Notes under the pieces: model-generated
Told to the model about the DNA's origin: nothing
The model's database searches: none
What the model saw: the letters and a program-made list of their open reading frames with translations, nothing else
In this document: positions 36,704-44,701 of the stretch, piece by piece
Numbering within the stretch: the stretch's first letter is position 1
Layout: every line of letters starts with the position of its first letter
Source: Geodermatophilus sp. YIM 151500
Lineage (GTDB): Bacteria; Actinomycetota; Actinomycetes; Mycobacteriales; Geodermatophilaceae
Assembly (NCBI RefSeq): GCF_025716945.1
Contig: NZ_JAOVZT010000015.1
Span: 36,885-100,884, forward strand
Reading direction: 5' to 3'
Length of the DNA stretch: 64,000 bases
Program-made: the position numbers and the translations under genes

Positions 36704-37159
36704 TCAGCGGAGGTGCTCGGCCGCGAACCGGCGGACGAGCTTCGTCAGCGAGGAGCGCAGCGCGCGCGCTTCGGCTCCGCCGAGGTGGTCGATCCACTGC
36801 TCGTCGAGATCGCGCAGCGCCCCCCGGGCGACGTCGACCAGCTGCTCGCCCTTGGCGGTCAGCGCCACGAGCTTCGCCCGGCCGTCCGCCGGATCGGGCC
36901 GCCGCTGGAGGTAGCCGCGCTGCTCCAGCGCCGCGCACAGCTCCCCCATGGCCTGTTTGGTGATCCGCATCCGGGCTGCCATCTCCGTGATCCTCGAGCC
37001 ACCGGGGTCGAGTGCGTCGAAGACCGCGCCGTGCGCGCGGGTGACATCGGTGTAGCCCGCGTCCTTCAGTGCACGGTCGATCGCGTCGGGCAGCACTCGG
37101 TTGACGACGTCGACCAGCAGCGGCAGCGGGTAGGCGCTGAGTCCCTCCGAATCCATCAT
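36704..37159 (-). CDS. MarR family transcriptional regulator
   Basis: 151 residues. The winged helix is visible: RAHGAVFDALDPGGSRITEMAARMRITKQAMGELCAALEQRGYLQRRPDPADGR, with recognition helix ITKQAMGELC and the wing DGRAKLVALT. It is divergent from the cupin gene across a short region with two related repeats and a consensus promoter, so it probably represses that gene and itself. The ligand is unknown. Confidence 0.9.
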   Translation of the reverse strand: MMDSEGLSAYPLPLLVDVVNRVLPDAIDRALKDAGYTDVTRAHGAVFDALDPGGSRITEMAARMRITKQAMGELCAALEQRGYLQRRPDPADGRAKLVALTAKGEQLVDVARGALRDLDEQWIDHLGGAEARALRSSLTKLVRRFAAEHLR

Positions 37160-37172
37160 CCAGTAAGGCTCC

Positions 37173-37201
37173 TTGACTAGTCGGTCAGGACACCTTACCT
37201 T
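37173..37201 (+). promoter_or_regulatory. Consensus promoter of the cupin gene
   Basis: TTGACT (37173-37178), a 17-base spacer and TACCTT (37196-37201) give a near-perfect vegetative promoter, unusual in this window. It overlaps the first MarR-type repeat, so a bound repressor would block polymerase directly. Confidence 0.7.
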
Positions 37202-37224
37202 GCTACTAGACAGGGATCCTTACC
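37176..37224. promoter_or_regulatory. Two related operator-like repeats for MarR
   Basis: Both copies follow the pattern ACTAG, then CAGG, then CCTTACC: 37176-37199 and 37205-37224. The first also contains the 8-base palindrome GACTAGTC. They fill the gap between the divergent starts of marR and the cupin gene and overlap the promoter. Confidence 0.6.
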
Positions 37225-37238
37225 GATTGGAGCCGGCC

Positions 37239-37733
37239 ATGCCGCCCGTCGCCCCCACCCGAGCCCACCACCGGCGAGCCCGCCCGGGCGCGAGCTGGTG
37301 GTACCTCGGCTGCCTGGTCACCCCACTCGCGGAGGCAGCGCACACGGGTGGTCGGCTCTCGGCGGTCGAGGCCGTCGTCCCGGGTGGGCTCTCGGTGCCG
37401 ATGCACGTGCACGGGCGCGAGGACGAGGCGTTCTTCGTCACGGACGGCGCGATCCGGATCACCGTCGGCGGCGAGGCCGTGGAGGCGTCGGAGGGCACGT
37501 TCGTCTGGATGCCGCGGGCGGTGCCGCACGGCTTCGAGGTGCTCAGCCGACAGGCCACGGCGCTCATCCTCTGCACACCGGGCGGGCACCTGGAACGGAT
37601 GTTCGCGCCGTTCAGCGAGCCGGCCTCGGAGCTGGTGCTCCCACCCCCACCCGCGGACCCGCCGATGGCCGACATCCTGGCGCTCGACCTCGAGCTCGGC
37701 GTGGAGTACCCCGGGCCCCCGGCGGGCTCCTGA
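37239..37733 (+). CDS. Cupin domain-containing protein
   Basis: 164 residues from the ATG at 37239 with GGAG upstream. A single cupin barrel: motif 1 is PMHVHGREDEAFFVTDGAIRI (H, H, E ligands) and motif 2 is FVWMPRAVPHGFEV with the last histidine. The fold fits quercetin dioxygenase-like cupins, but many have other roles. Regulation by the divergent MarR suggests a response to a small aromatic or phenolic compound; that is inference. Confidence 0.85.
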   Translation: MPPVAPTRAHHRRARPGASWWYLGCLVTPLAEAAHTGGRLSAVEAVVPGGLSVPMHVHGREDEAFFVTDGAIRITVGGEAVEASEGTFVWMPRAVPHGFEVLSRQATALILCTPGGHLERMFAPFSEPASELVLPPPPADPPMADILALDLELGVEYPGPPAGS

Positions 37734-37817
37734 GCACGGCCCGGTCGCGGAGCACCTTCGTCGTGCTCGATGCGGTGGGCGTCGGGTCGGCCGGTGCGCG
37801 GTCCGCGCCCGGGGCTA

Positions 37818-38036
37818 TCAGACCGAGGCGAGGCGGTGGCGGGCCAGCCGCTCCACCAGCTCGGGGATGGCGTCGACCGGCACGCCGCTCAGGTCGGTGC
37901 GGCAGGTCTGCACGGTGCGGCGGATGAACTGCCGTTCGAGGCGGTCGCGGAACTCCGCTTCGAGGCGGGCGATGGCGAGGTCGACAGAGGGGTCACCGGT
38001 GAGCTCGGGGCGCGGAACGAGGAGGTCCGACGTCAT
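37818..38036 (-). CDS. Small three-helix-bundle dimerization domain protein
   Basis: 72 residues. The sequence DLAIARLEAEFRDRLERQFIRRTVQTCRTDL...VPVDAIPELVERLARHRL matches the pattern of short actinobacterial proteins annotated as three-helix bundle dimerization domain: a helix ending in F, a VxxxV helix and a final PELVERLAR helix. Function unknown. It stands alone. Confidence 0.65.
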   Translation of the reverse strand: MTSDLLVPRPELTGDPSVDLAIARLEAEFRDRLERQFIRRTVQTCRTDLSGVPVDAIPELVERLARHRLASV

Positions 38037-38223
38037 CGAGTTCCTTCTGTGCGTAGCGCGCGGGCGCTGGGCGGTGGCGGGCGCTGTTGACCCAGTACGT
38101 GCCGGAAGGCTGGTCTCCCGACCGGTGCACTCACTGCCGGGAGCCCGCTCAGCTTCTCTGCTGTGGCTGCTGGGACACCAGGGTCCTTGGTCCCGGGACG
38201 GCTGCCGAGGGTGCCCGCGCCTC

Positions 38224-38243
38224 GACGCAGCGTGCGCTGCGTC
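38224..38243. terminator. 9-base inverted repeat in the gap after the DUF1801 gene
   Basis: GACGCAGCG and CGCTGCGTC form a perfect stem with a 2-base centre, 50 bases after the DUF1801 stop on the minus strand. A second imperfect hairpin lies at about 38173-38197. The remaining 38037-38292 region shows no convincing gene. Confidence 0.5.
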
Positions 38244-38292
38244 CCACCGGGAGGCCCGGGAGGCGCGGCGAGCCGTCGTCCCGTGGCGGCTC

Positions 38293-38718
38293 TCAGGCGC
38301 CGGAGTAGGCGTTCGTGCCGCCGTTGGTCGCGGCCACGGCGTCGCGGACCAACCGGTCGAGCTCGACCGTGTCGACCCGGTCGAGCGAGGTGAACCGGAT
38401 GCAGCTGCGGCCGCACGACACCTGGCCCAGCCGCTCGGCCCGGGCCTCGGCGAGGTAGGCCCCGTCGACGACCGCGCACACGTACACCGACAGGTGCCGC
38501 TTCTGCGCGGCCAGGGCGATGAGGGGCCAGGAGGTCTCCTCCTTGGCCGACTTCGGCTTGTAGGGCATCAACCCGTAGCCGAGCATCCGCCCCGAGCCGA
38601 CCGGCACGAGCTGGCGGTCGATGCCCGGTGCCGCGGCCATGATCAGCGCGTCGACGCACCGCAGCTCCCCCTCGCGCGGGCCCGCGGCGGCGAACCAGGC
38701 GTCGAGCTCCTCCGACAT
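38293..38718 (-). CDS. DUF1801 domain-containing protein
   Basis: 141 residues, ATG with GAGGAG 6 bases upstream. It has the DUF1801 fold elements CVDALIMAAAPGIDRQLVPVGSGRMLGYGLMPY, the WPLIALAAQKRHLSVYV strand and a late GRSCIRFTSLDRVD. These small soluble proteins (YdhG-like) have unknown function. The end of a tiny membrane-protein ORF lies 12 bases upstream, suggesting a short operon. Confidence 0.85.
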   Translation of the reverse strand: MSEELDAWFAAAGPREGELRCVDALIMAAAPGIDRQLVPVGSGRMLGYGLMPYKPKSAKEETSWPLIALAAQKRHLSVYVCAVVDGAYLAEARAERLGQVSCGRSCIRFTSLDRVDTVELDRLVRDAVAATNGGTNAYSGA

Positions 38719-38730
38719 GCCGGGCTCCTC

Positions 38731-38847
38731 TCAGGTCAGCAGGAGGGACAGCACCGTCGCTCCCGCGGCCAGCAGCATCGCGACCACCACGACCGAGGCC
38801 ACCAGGCGCCGCCGGCGGTCGGCCCGCGGGCCGTCGGCCCCACCCAT
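38731..38847 (-). CDS. Possible 38-residue single-pass membrane protein
   Basis: From an ATG at 38847 the frame gives a short basic start (GADGPRADRRRR) and one membrane helix, VASVVVVAMLLAAGATVLSLLL, then TGA. The positive-inside pattern is convincing for a small membrane protein, but there is no strong ribosome site. It would be followed 12 bases later by the DUF1801 gene. Confidence 0.4.
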   Translation of the reverse strand: MGGADGPRADRRRRLVASVVVVAMLLAAGATVLSLLLT

Positions 38848-38867
38848 CCCCCACACGCTTGCGCACG

Positions 38868-39476
38868 CTACGCCGGGCGGCCGGCGCTCCCGGCGGGACG
38901 CCGACCCCACAGCAGGGTGTCGAGCGCGGTGCCGGCCGGCGTTCCGCGGCGCACCTGCTCGAACCGGTCGACGTCGAGCCGTGCGGCCACCGGGGCGAGC
39001 CGCTCGACGCTGTGCAGGATGGCCGGGTCCTGGGGCCCGCCGACTCCGTGCGCCACGTTGTCGACGTCGTGGCCGAGCACCAGCAGCCGGCCGCCCGGCC
39101 GCAGCCACGAGACGGCCCGGTCGAGCACGGCCAGCGTGGCCGGGAGGTCCAGGTGCAGGTAGGCGACCAGCACCAGGTCGAGCGACGACGCCGCGGCGTC
39201 CCAGGCGGAGACGTCGGCGGTCACCCAGGTCACGCCGCCCGCGTCCGGCTGCGCGCGGCCGCGGGCCAGCCCCACGTCGCTGAAGTCGACGGCGGTCACC
39301 CGCCAGCCGCGGGCGGCCAGCCACAGCGCGTGCCGGCCCTCCCCCGCCGCCAGGTCGACCGCGTCGCCCGGCAGCAGCCCGCCCAGCAGCTCCGCGACCA
39401 GCGCGTTGGGTCCGGACGACCACTGCCGCTGCGCGCGGTAGCGCTCGTCCCAGTCCTCCGCCCGCACGCCGGCCAT
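38868..39476 (-). CDS. Class I SAM-dependent methyltransferase
   Basis: 202 residues. DWDERYRAQRQWSSGPN at the start and the SAM motif VDLAAGEGRHALWLAARGW followed by VTAVDFSDVGLARGRA put it with the TehB/tellurite-resistance-like methyltransferases. Motif II/III is LDLVLVAYLHLDLP and LRPGGRLLVLGHD. The substrate is unknown. It lies downstream of the SDR gene on the same strand, 18 bases apart. Confidence 0.88.
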   Translation of the reverse strand: MAGVRAEDWDERYRAQRQWSSGPNALVAELLGGLLPGDAVDLAAGEGRHALWLAARGWRVTAVDFSDVGLARGRAQPDAGGVTWVTADVSAWDAAASSLDLVLVAYLHLDLPATLAVLDRAVSWLRPGGRLLVLGHDVDNVAHGVGGPQDPAILHSVERLAPVAARLDVDRFEQVRRGTPAGTALDTLLWGRRPAGSAGRPA

Positions 39477-39494
39477 GGTGCCGAGCCGCCGGGC

Positions 39495-40244
39495 TCAGCG
39501 CATCGCCATCCCGCCGGCCACGTTCAGCGCGTCCCCGGTCAGGTAGTCCGAGTCGCTCGACGCGAGGAACACCGCCGCCCGCGCGACGTCGCCCGGCTCG
39601 GCGAGCCGGCCCAGCGGCGAGTGCGCCGAGAGCGCGGCCAGCCGGGCAGGCAGCCGCTCGGCCGCGTCCAGCTCCTCCGGCACGACCCCCGGGCACAGGC
39701 AGTTGACCGTGATGCCGTGCGGGCCGAGCTCGTGCGCGGCCGCCGTCGTCAGTGCCATCACCGCGGCTCGGCAGGCCGCGTAGTGGGCGGGTGCACGGTC
39801 GCCCGCGAGGCTCGCGCCGGCCACGTTGATGACCTTGCCGGGGCAGTCGGACGACGGGGTGCGGAAGCCGATCATGGCGCGGGCGGCGATCTGCGTCGTC
39901 AGCAGCATCGACCGCGTCTGCATCGCGAAGGGCTCCACCACGTCGGCCGGCTCGACCTCCAGGAGCGAGGCGAACCGGGCGATGCCCGGGTTGTTGACCA
40001 GAACGTCGATGCGCCCCAGGTGGGCGATCGCCTTCTCCATCGTCTCGCGGACGTCGGTGGGGTCCTGCAGGTCGACCGTCCAGGCGCGGCCGTCGACCTC
40101 CACGGCGATGCGGGCGACGTCGTCCGGGTGCCGGGCGAGCACAGCGACGGTGGCGCCGTCCGCGGTGAACGCGCGGACCATCGCGGCGCCGACGCCGCGC
40201 GCGCCGCCGACGACGAGCACACGACGTCCCGACAATCGGTTCAC
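39495..40244 (-). CDS. Short-chain dehydrogenase/reductase family protein
   Basis: 249 residues from a GTG with GGAG 7 bases upstream. The nucleotide loop is VVGGARGVGAAMVRAF (variant of TGxxxGxG), NNPGIA replaces the usual NNAG, and the catalytic Tyr lies in YAACRAAV: the lysine of YxxxK is an arginine. The C-terminus FLASSDSDYLTGDALNVAGGMAM is typical. With Lys replaced, activity may be altered. Substrate unknown. Confidence 0.87.
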   Translation of the reverse strand: MNRLSGRRVLVVGGARGVGAAMVRAFTADGATVAVLARHPDDVARIAVEVDGRAWTVDLQDPTDVRETMEKAIAHLGRIDVLVNNPGIARFASLLEVEPADVVEPFAMQTRSMLLTTQIAARAMIGFRTPSSDCPGKVINVAGASLAGDRAPAHYAACRAAVMALTTAAAHELGPHGITVNCLCPGVVPEELDAAERLPARLAALSAHSPLGRLAEPGDVARAAVFLASSDSDYLTGDALNVAGGMAMR

Positions 40245-40387
40245 GACGGCTCCGGAGGGGTGCGCAGGACGCGGTTCGGCGGGGAGTTCTCGCGCATCGG
40301 GGCGCCCTCTACCCCTGCGCGACGCCCGTGCACGCGGACCGGGCAGTTTTATCGACGGATGTCGGACCCGGCTGCGAGGGTGGCCGC

Positions 40388-41458
40388 ATGACCTCGACCG
40401 CCGACATCGGGCCGCTCCGCCTGGCGGCGCAGCGGTTGGTCGGGCCGCCGGAGCCGACGGCGGCCGACGCCGTCCGGCGCCTGCTGGCCGTCCAGGCGCA
40501 GGACCTCCCCGGCGCGCTCACCTCGATCGCGCTGCGAACGGCGGGGGCGCGGCGGGACGACGTCGCGGCTGCGCTCGATTCCGGCGAGGTCGTCCGGTCC
40601 TGGCCGATGCGCGGCACCCTGCACCTGGTCGCGGCCGACGACCTGCCCTGGCTGCTCGGCCTGGTCGGCGACCGCGCGCTGGCCGGTCTCGGCAAGCGGT
40701 GGGCGAACCTCGGGCTCGACGAGGCGCAGGCCGAGCGCGCCCGTGAGCTGGCCGTCGCGGCGCTGGCCGGCGGGGGGCGGGCGCGCCGCTCCGAGCTGCT
40801 CGCGGCCATCGACGCGGGTGGCGTCGACACCGGCGGCCAGCGCGGCTACCACCTGCTCTGGTACCTCTCGCAGACCGGCACGCTCTGCCTGGGCCCCACC
40901 GACGGCGACGCGGAGCAGCGGTTCGTCCTGCTCGACGAGTGGATCCCGGCGCCGCGCCGGCTCGACCGCGACCAGGCGCTCGCCGAGCTCGCGCTGCGCT
41001 TCTTCGCGGGGCACGGCCCGGCCACCGTCGCCGACCTGGTTCGCTGGGCGGGCAGCACCGCCCGCGACGTCCGCGCCGGGCTGGCCGCCGTCCGCGACCG
41101 GCTGGCGGTCCTGGCCGTCGACGGCACCGAGTACCTCATGGATCCCGCCACGCCCGACCGGCTCGCCGCGGCGCGCGCCGAGGCCGAGGGCACGCTGCTG
41201 CTGCCCGGCTTCGACGAATTCGTGCTGGGCTACGGCGACCGCGGGGCCGTCCTGGCCCCGGAGCACGCGAACCGCATCGTGCCCGGTGGCAACGGCGTCT
41301 TCCGGCCGACCGTGGTGCACGCCGGTCGCATCGTCGCCACCTGGCGGTGGACCGGCCGCGGCGCGAACCGCGCGGTCACCACCGAGCCGTTCACCGACGT
41401 GCCCGACGACGTCGCGGCGGCGGTGCCGCGCCTGGCCGCCCGGCTGCCCGTCGCGTGA
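40388..41458 (+). CDS. Winged-helix AlkZ-like family protein (HTH_42)
   Basis: 356 residues from the ATG at 40388. It matches the winged helix DNA-binding family PF06224: LAVQAQDLPGALTSIALRT near the start, with a Q-x-Q pair like that of AlkZ glycosylases, SGEVVRSWPMRGTLHLVAADDLPWLL, and the C-terminal LLPGFDEFVLGYGDR...VPGGNGVFRPTVV. AlkZ unhooks DNA crosslinks; YcaQ-type relatives excise alkylated bases. Whether this member is an active glycosylase is not proven. The last codons are part of a 24-base duplication. Confidence 0.85.
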   Translation: MTSTADIGPLRLAAQRLVGPPEPTAADAVRRLLAVQAQDLPGALTSIALRTAGARRDDVAAALDSGEVVRSWPMRGTLHLVAADDLPWLLGLVGDRALAGLGKRWANLGLDEAQAERARELAVAALAGGGRARRSELLAAIDAGGVDTGGQRGYHLLWYLSQTGTLCLGPTDGDAEQRFVLLDEWIPAPRRLDRDQALAELALRFFAGHGPATVADLVRWAGSTARDVRAGLAAVRDRLAVLAVDGTEYLMDPATPDRLAAARAEAEGTLLLPGFDEFVLGYGDRGAVLAPEHANRIVPGGNGVFRPTVVHAGRIVATWRWTGRGANRAVTTEPFTDVPDDVAAAVPRLAARLPVA

Positions 41459-41491
41459 GCTGCGGGGCTGCCCGTCGCGTGAGCTGCGGGA
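41444..41491 (+). repeat. 24-base tandem duplication covering the stop codon of the AlkZ-like gene
   Basis: CTGCCCGTCGCGTGAGCTGC is contained in both units, 41444-41467 and 41468-41491, which differ only in the last base. The TGA stop lies inside the unit, so the duplication leaves the protein unchanged and looks recent. Confidence 0.9.
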
Positions 41492-41498
41492 CGCCCGC

Positions 41499-42056
41499 TC
41501 AGCGGCGGGTCCGGTAGCGCAGGAACACCGTGCCGTCGGTGAACCGGCGCTCGTCGACGAGGCGGAGGTCGAACCGGACGCCGTCGGGCAGCGCCCGGAG
41601 ACCCCCGCCCACCACGACCGGGACGACGAAGAACTGGTGCTCGTCGACCAGGCCGGCGCCCAGCGCGTGCGCGGCCAGCACCGGTCCGCCGATCACCAGG
41701 TCGGCCGAGGCGGCCTCCTTGAGCGTGCGGACGGCGTCGGGATCGAACTCCCGCTCGAGCCGCGTCCGGGCGGAGCGCACGCGGTCCAGCGTCCGGGAGT
41801 AGACGACCTTGTCGGCCGCCAGCCACAGCTCGGCGAAGTCGCGCATGTGCGGCGGCTCGTCGTCGAGCGGGAGCGTCTCCCAGGCGAGCATGACCTCGTA
41901 CGTCCGGCGTCCGTAGAGGTGGGTGCCGATCGGACGGATGAGGTCGTTGAGGAAGCGGTGCACCTCGGGGTCGGGCTCGGCCCAGTCGAAGGAGCCGTGC
42001 TCGTCGGCGACGTAGCCGTCGAGCGAGCAGATGACCGAGTAGACCAGCGCACCCAT
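41499..42056 (-). CDS. Dihydrofolate reductase-fold family protein (RibD_C type)
   Basis: 185 residues. It opens LVYSVICSLDGYVADEHGSFDWAEPD, has GTHLYGRRTYEVMLAWE, KVVYSRTL, LVIGGPVLAAHALGAGLVDE and VVPVVVGGGLRALPDG. These are features of the large actinobacterial group of DHFR-like reductases that are not true folate reductases. Probably NADPH-dependent; substrate unknown. It lies downstream of the ATP-grasp gene on the same strand. Confidence 0.88.
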   Translation of the reverse strand: MGALVYSVICSLDGYVADEHGSFDWAEPDPEVHRFLNDLIRPIGTHLYGRRTYEVMLAWETLPLDDEPPHMRDFAELWLAADKVVYSRTLDRVRSARTRLEREFDPDAVRTLKEAASADLVIGGPVLAAHALGAGLVDEHQFFVVPVVVGGGLRALPDGVRFDLRLVDERRFTDGTVFLRYRTRR

Positions 42057-42110
42057 GCCGCTACGACCGTCCGGACCGGCGGAAGTCGTCGGTGCCGGCG
42101 CGCGCCGGGT

Positions 42111-43364
42111 TCACCGGCGCCGACCCGCGCGGCGGTCGGGAACGGTGTGGTCGATCGTGTGCGGGACGAAGTAGGAGAGGTTGTCGGTGATCAGGCCGTC
42201 GCTCTCGCGGATGCCCAACCCGGCGGGCTCGCCGTCCACCACCCAGGCGCCGAGCACCGGGTGGTGCGGGCCGTCGACGCCGGCGAAGTCCGGCAGCGGG
42301 GCGAACTCCTGCACGACCCAGCCCTCCGCGCCGTACCGGCCGGGCAGTGCCGCCTCGACCGCGCCGTCGCGCACGATCGAGACGTTGGCCCCCTCGCGTC
42401 CCCACAACGGCTTGCGCACGTAGGTGCGCCAGGACGACGGCGCCTCGTCGGCGAAGTAGGCCGGCAGCAGCAGCTGGCGGAGCTCGGGATCGGTGCCGAA
42501 CAGCTGCCAGAGCACCGGGAGCAATGCCTTGGTGCTCCACAGCATCTTGTAGACCGGCTCGACCCACGTGGTGCCGCCCGGCCGGGCGGAGTCGGCGAGG
42601 ACGGCGGGGCCGAACTCGTCCTCCAGCAGCCACTCCCAGGGGTACAGCTTGAAGACGACGTCGAGGTGGCGGCCCTCCGGGTCGTAGAACCGCCCGTCAC
42701 CGGAGTCGAGCACGATGTCCTCGACGAGCAGCTCGTGCGCGTCGTACCCGGCCTGGACGACGGTGTCCATCAGGTAGGCGACGGTCATCCGGTCCTCGCC
42801 GGAGGTCTCCTCGCTGGTCCAGGCCAGGTGCACGCGCGGGCGGACGCCGGTGCGCCGCTCCCACTTCAGCAGGTTGCGCCGCCAGGTGGTCACCAGCCGG
42901 TCGTGCAGCGCGTTCCACTGGTCGCGGCCCTGCCCGGTGAACAGGTGCCAGTTCCACTGGGTGACCGCGGCCTCCACCAGGCCGGTCGGGGTGTCGGCGT
43001 TGAACTCCAGCAGCTGCGGCGGGCCGTCGCCGTCGTAGCGCAGGTCGAACCGGCCGTAGACGCTCGGCGGCTCGCTCTCCCACGTGGCCCGGATCTGCGG
43101 CCGGGCCGCCGGCGGTATGCGCATCCGGTCGAACAGGTCGTGCGCGATGACGTGGTCACCGGCCGCCACGCACATCGAGAACAGCTGGGCGACCCAGCCC
43201 TCCAGCCGGGCCACCTCGTCGGCGGCGAAGTCGTAGAACGGCCCCTCCCGCCAGTAGCTGCGGACCTCGCCGCCGGGCACCTGGGTGCGGTTGAACACCA
43301 GGCCCTGCGCCTCGATCTCGGCCTCCCAGCCCGGCCGGACGACCCCGCCCTCGATCCGCCTCAC
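42111..43364 (-). CDS. Glutathionylspermidine synthase-like ATP-grasp protein
   Basis: 417 residues from the GTG at 43364. It shares the synthase-domain pattern of GspS/YgiC/YjfC: SVYGRFDLRYDG, LLEFNADTPTGLVEAAVTQW, LAWTSEETSGEDRMTVAYLMD, FKLYPWEWL, KMLWSTKALLPVLW, YVRKPLWGREGANVSIV and VVQEFAPLP. The amidase half of E. coli Gsp is missing, as in YgiC and YjfC. It likely ligates a carboxylate to an amine with ATP, but the true substrate is unknown, and actinobacteria normally lack glutathione. An upstream lipoprotein gene completes the pair. Confidence 0.88.
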   Translation of the reverse strand: MRRIEGGVVRPGWEAEIEAQGLVFNRTQVPGGEVRSYWREGPFYDFAADEVARLEGWVAQLFSMCVAAGDHVIAHDLFDRMRIPPAARPQIRATWESEPPSVYGRFDLRYDGDGPPQLLEFNADTPTGLVEAAVTQWNWHLFTGQGRDQWNALHDRLVTTWRRNLLKWERRTGVRPRVHLAWTSEETSGEDRMTVAYLMDTVVQAGYDAHELLVEDIVLDSGDGRFYDPEGRHLDVVFKLYPWEWLLEDEFGPAVLADSARPGGTTWVEPVYKMLWSTKALLPVLWQLFGTDPELRQLLLPAYFADEAPSSWRTYVRKPLWGREGANVSIVRDGAVEAALPGRYGAEGWVVQEFAPLPDFAGVDGPHHPVLGAWVVDGEPAGLGIRESDGLITDNLSYFVPHTIDHTVPDRRAGRRR

Positions 43365-43506
43365 GGGCTGCCGGACGGGATCTGCCCCCGCGCCCCGGTC
43401 GGCGGGGCGGGGGACGCCCCGTCCGGCGGGGCGGGGGGCGCGCAGGCGGCGGGGCGTGGGGCCGTGCCGGAATCCGGGAGGAGGATGGCGCGCACCGGCG
43501 GTCGGC

Positions 43507-43911
43507 TCAGCTGCCGGCGCCGACGCCGGCGCGGTTGCCGACGCCGCTGCCGATCCCACCGCTCACCCGGGTGCCGCCGCTCACCGTGCCGGTGCCGGGC
43601 AGCCCCGCCCGCTGGCGGGCCTGGGTGTCGGTCGGGTCGACGCGGGTGCCGCCGGGCGGCAGCGCCGTCCCCGGGGGCAGGCCGGACCGGAAGCCGCCGA
43701 GGTACAGGAAGAAGAAGCCGGCGCCGGGCCCGCGGTAGTCGTCGTCGCAGTACTCGTCGTCGACGATCTCGTCGTTCTCGTCCACGCAGTAGGCGCGCCG
43801 CTCCTCCGCTTCCTCGGCGGTGTCGCCGCCGCAGCCGGCCATGAAGCCGGTCGCCGCCGTGGCCAGCGCGGTCGTCGTCAGGGCGGCACGAACGCGGTTG
43901 CCGAACGCCAC
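43507..43911 (-). CDS. Small lipoprotein encoded before the ATP-grasp gene
   Basis: 134 residues, GTG after GGAGGAG. The signal peptide ends in a lipobox GFMAGC with the lipidated C27. The mature part has an acidic Cys-containing stretch (YCVDENDEIVDDEYCDDDY), an aromatic run (GAGFFFLYLGG) and a Gly/Thr/Arg-rich tail. It resembles in size and position the DUF1190 proteins YgiB and YjfM that precede YgiC and YjfC in E. coli; homology itself is not proven. Probably membrane-anchored on the outer face. Confidence 0.7.
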   Translation of the reverse strand: MAFGNRVRAALTTTALATAATGFMAGCGGDTAEEAEERRAYCVDENDEIVDDEYCDDDYRGPGAGFFFLYLGGFRSGLPPGTALPPGGTRVDPTDTQARQRAGLPGTGTVSGGTRVSGGIGSGVGNRAGVGAGS

Positions 43912-44016
43912 GGCTCCTCCTGCGGTCGATGGACCCCGACCTTAACGGCGCCAGGACACCGGACGGCGGCGTTCCGGTGATCTCGCTACGGTCGGACCAG
44001 CCCGAGGGGAGGCGCG

Positions 44017-44636
44017 ATGCCCGCGAAGAAGCCACCCGAGATGGCGTCGGCCGCCGCCGAGACCGGTGCCCGGAAGACCGCCCGCAGCTGGGACCGGGTG
44101 CTCGTGAGCACCTCACGCTGGTCCTCGTCGGCAACCTGGTCGGCGCCCTCTTCGTCGCCTCCTTTCTCGCCGTTCAGTCCGGTGTCATCGGCGACGCAGC
44201 CAGCGCGTCCGGCAGCTCGGCGGCGCTCACCTTCGAGCGGCTGACCGAGATCGCCCAGGGCAAGGCGACCGGGCACACCGCCTGGGAGACGTTCCTGCGC
44301 GCCGTGGGCTGCAACTGGCTGGTCTGCCTGGCGGTGTGGATGACGCTGGCGGCCACCACCGTCTCCGGGAAGATCCTCGCGCTGTTCTTCCCGATCATGG
44401 CCTTCGTGGCCATGGGCTTCGACCACGTCGTGGCGAACATGTTCTTCCTGCCCGCGGCGATCTTCGCCGGCGTCCCCGACGTCGGCTGGGACGACACCGT
44501 GGTGAACTGGCTGATCGCCGGTGCCGGCAACCTCGTCGGCGCGGTCGTCTTCGTGGCGACGTCCTACTGGTACCTCTTCCTCAAGGACGAGCCGGCGGAC
44601 GACGGGTCGGGAGCCGAGGCGCCCGAGCGGGCCTGA
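44017..44636 (+). pseudogene. Formate/nitrite transporter family gene, broken by internal deletion and frameshift
   Basis: The start ATG at 44017 has a good ribosome site (GGGGAGG) and begins PAKKPPEMASAAAETGARKTARSWDRVLVS, the typical N-terminal helix of FNT channels. At about 44107-44112 the coding sense jumps to another frame: HLTLVLVGNLVGALFVASFLA, which corresponds to helix 3 and continues correctly (GHTAWETFLRAVGCNWLVCLAVWM, FFPIMAFVAMGFDHVVANMFF, NWLIAGAGNLVGAVVFV) to 44636. Helices 1 and 2, roughly 65-70 residues, are missing at the junction. Four of six helices remain, so a working channel is unlikely. Confidence 0.8.
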
Positions 44637-44701
44637 GCACGGCGGCTCGACCACCGGCCGCCCCCGCGCACGCGACCGGCCGACCCGGCACGCGACCGGC
44701 C

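Noticed and set aside
38033..38866. 277-residue minus-strand frame
   Set aside because: It overlaps the DUF1801 gene in another frame, is Arg/Gly-rich and has no domain.
43929..44636. 235-residue frame as intact transporter
   Set aside because: Its first 55 residues have no FNT similarity, while the proper N-terminus is in another frame at 44017 with a good ribosome site. Called a pseudogene instead.
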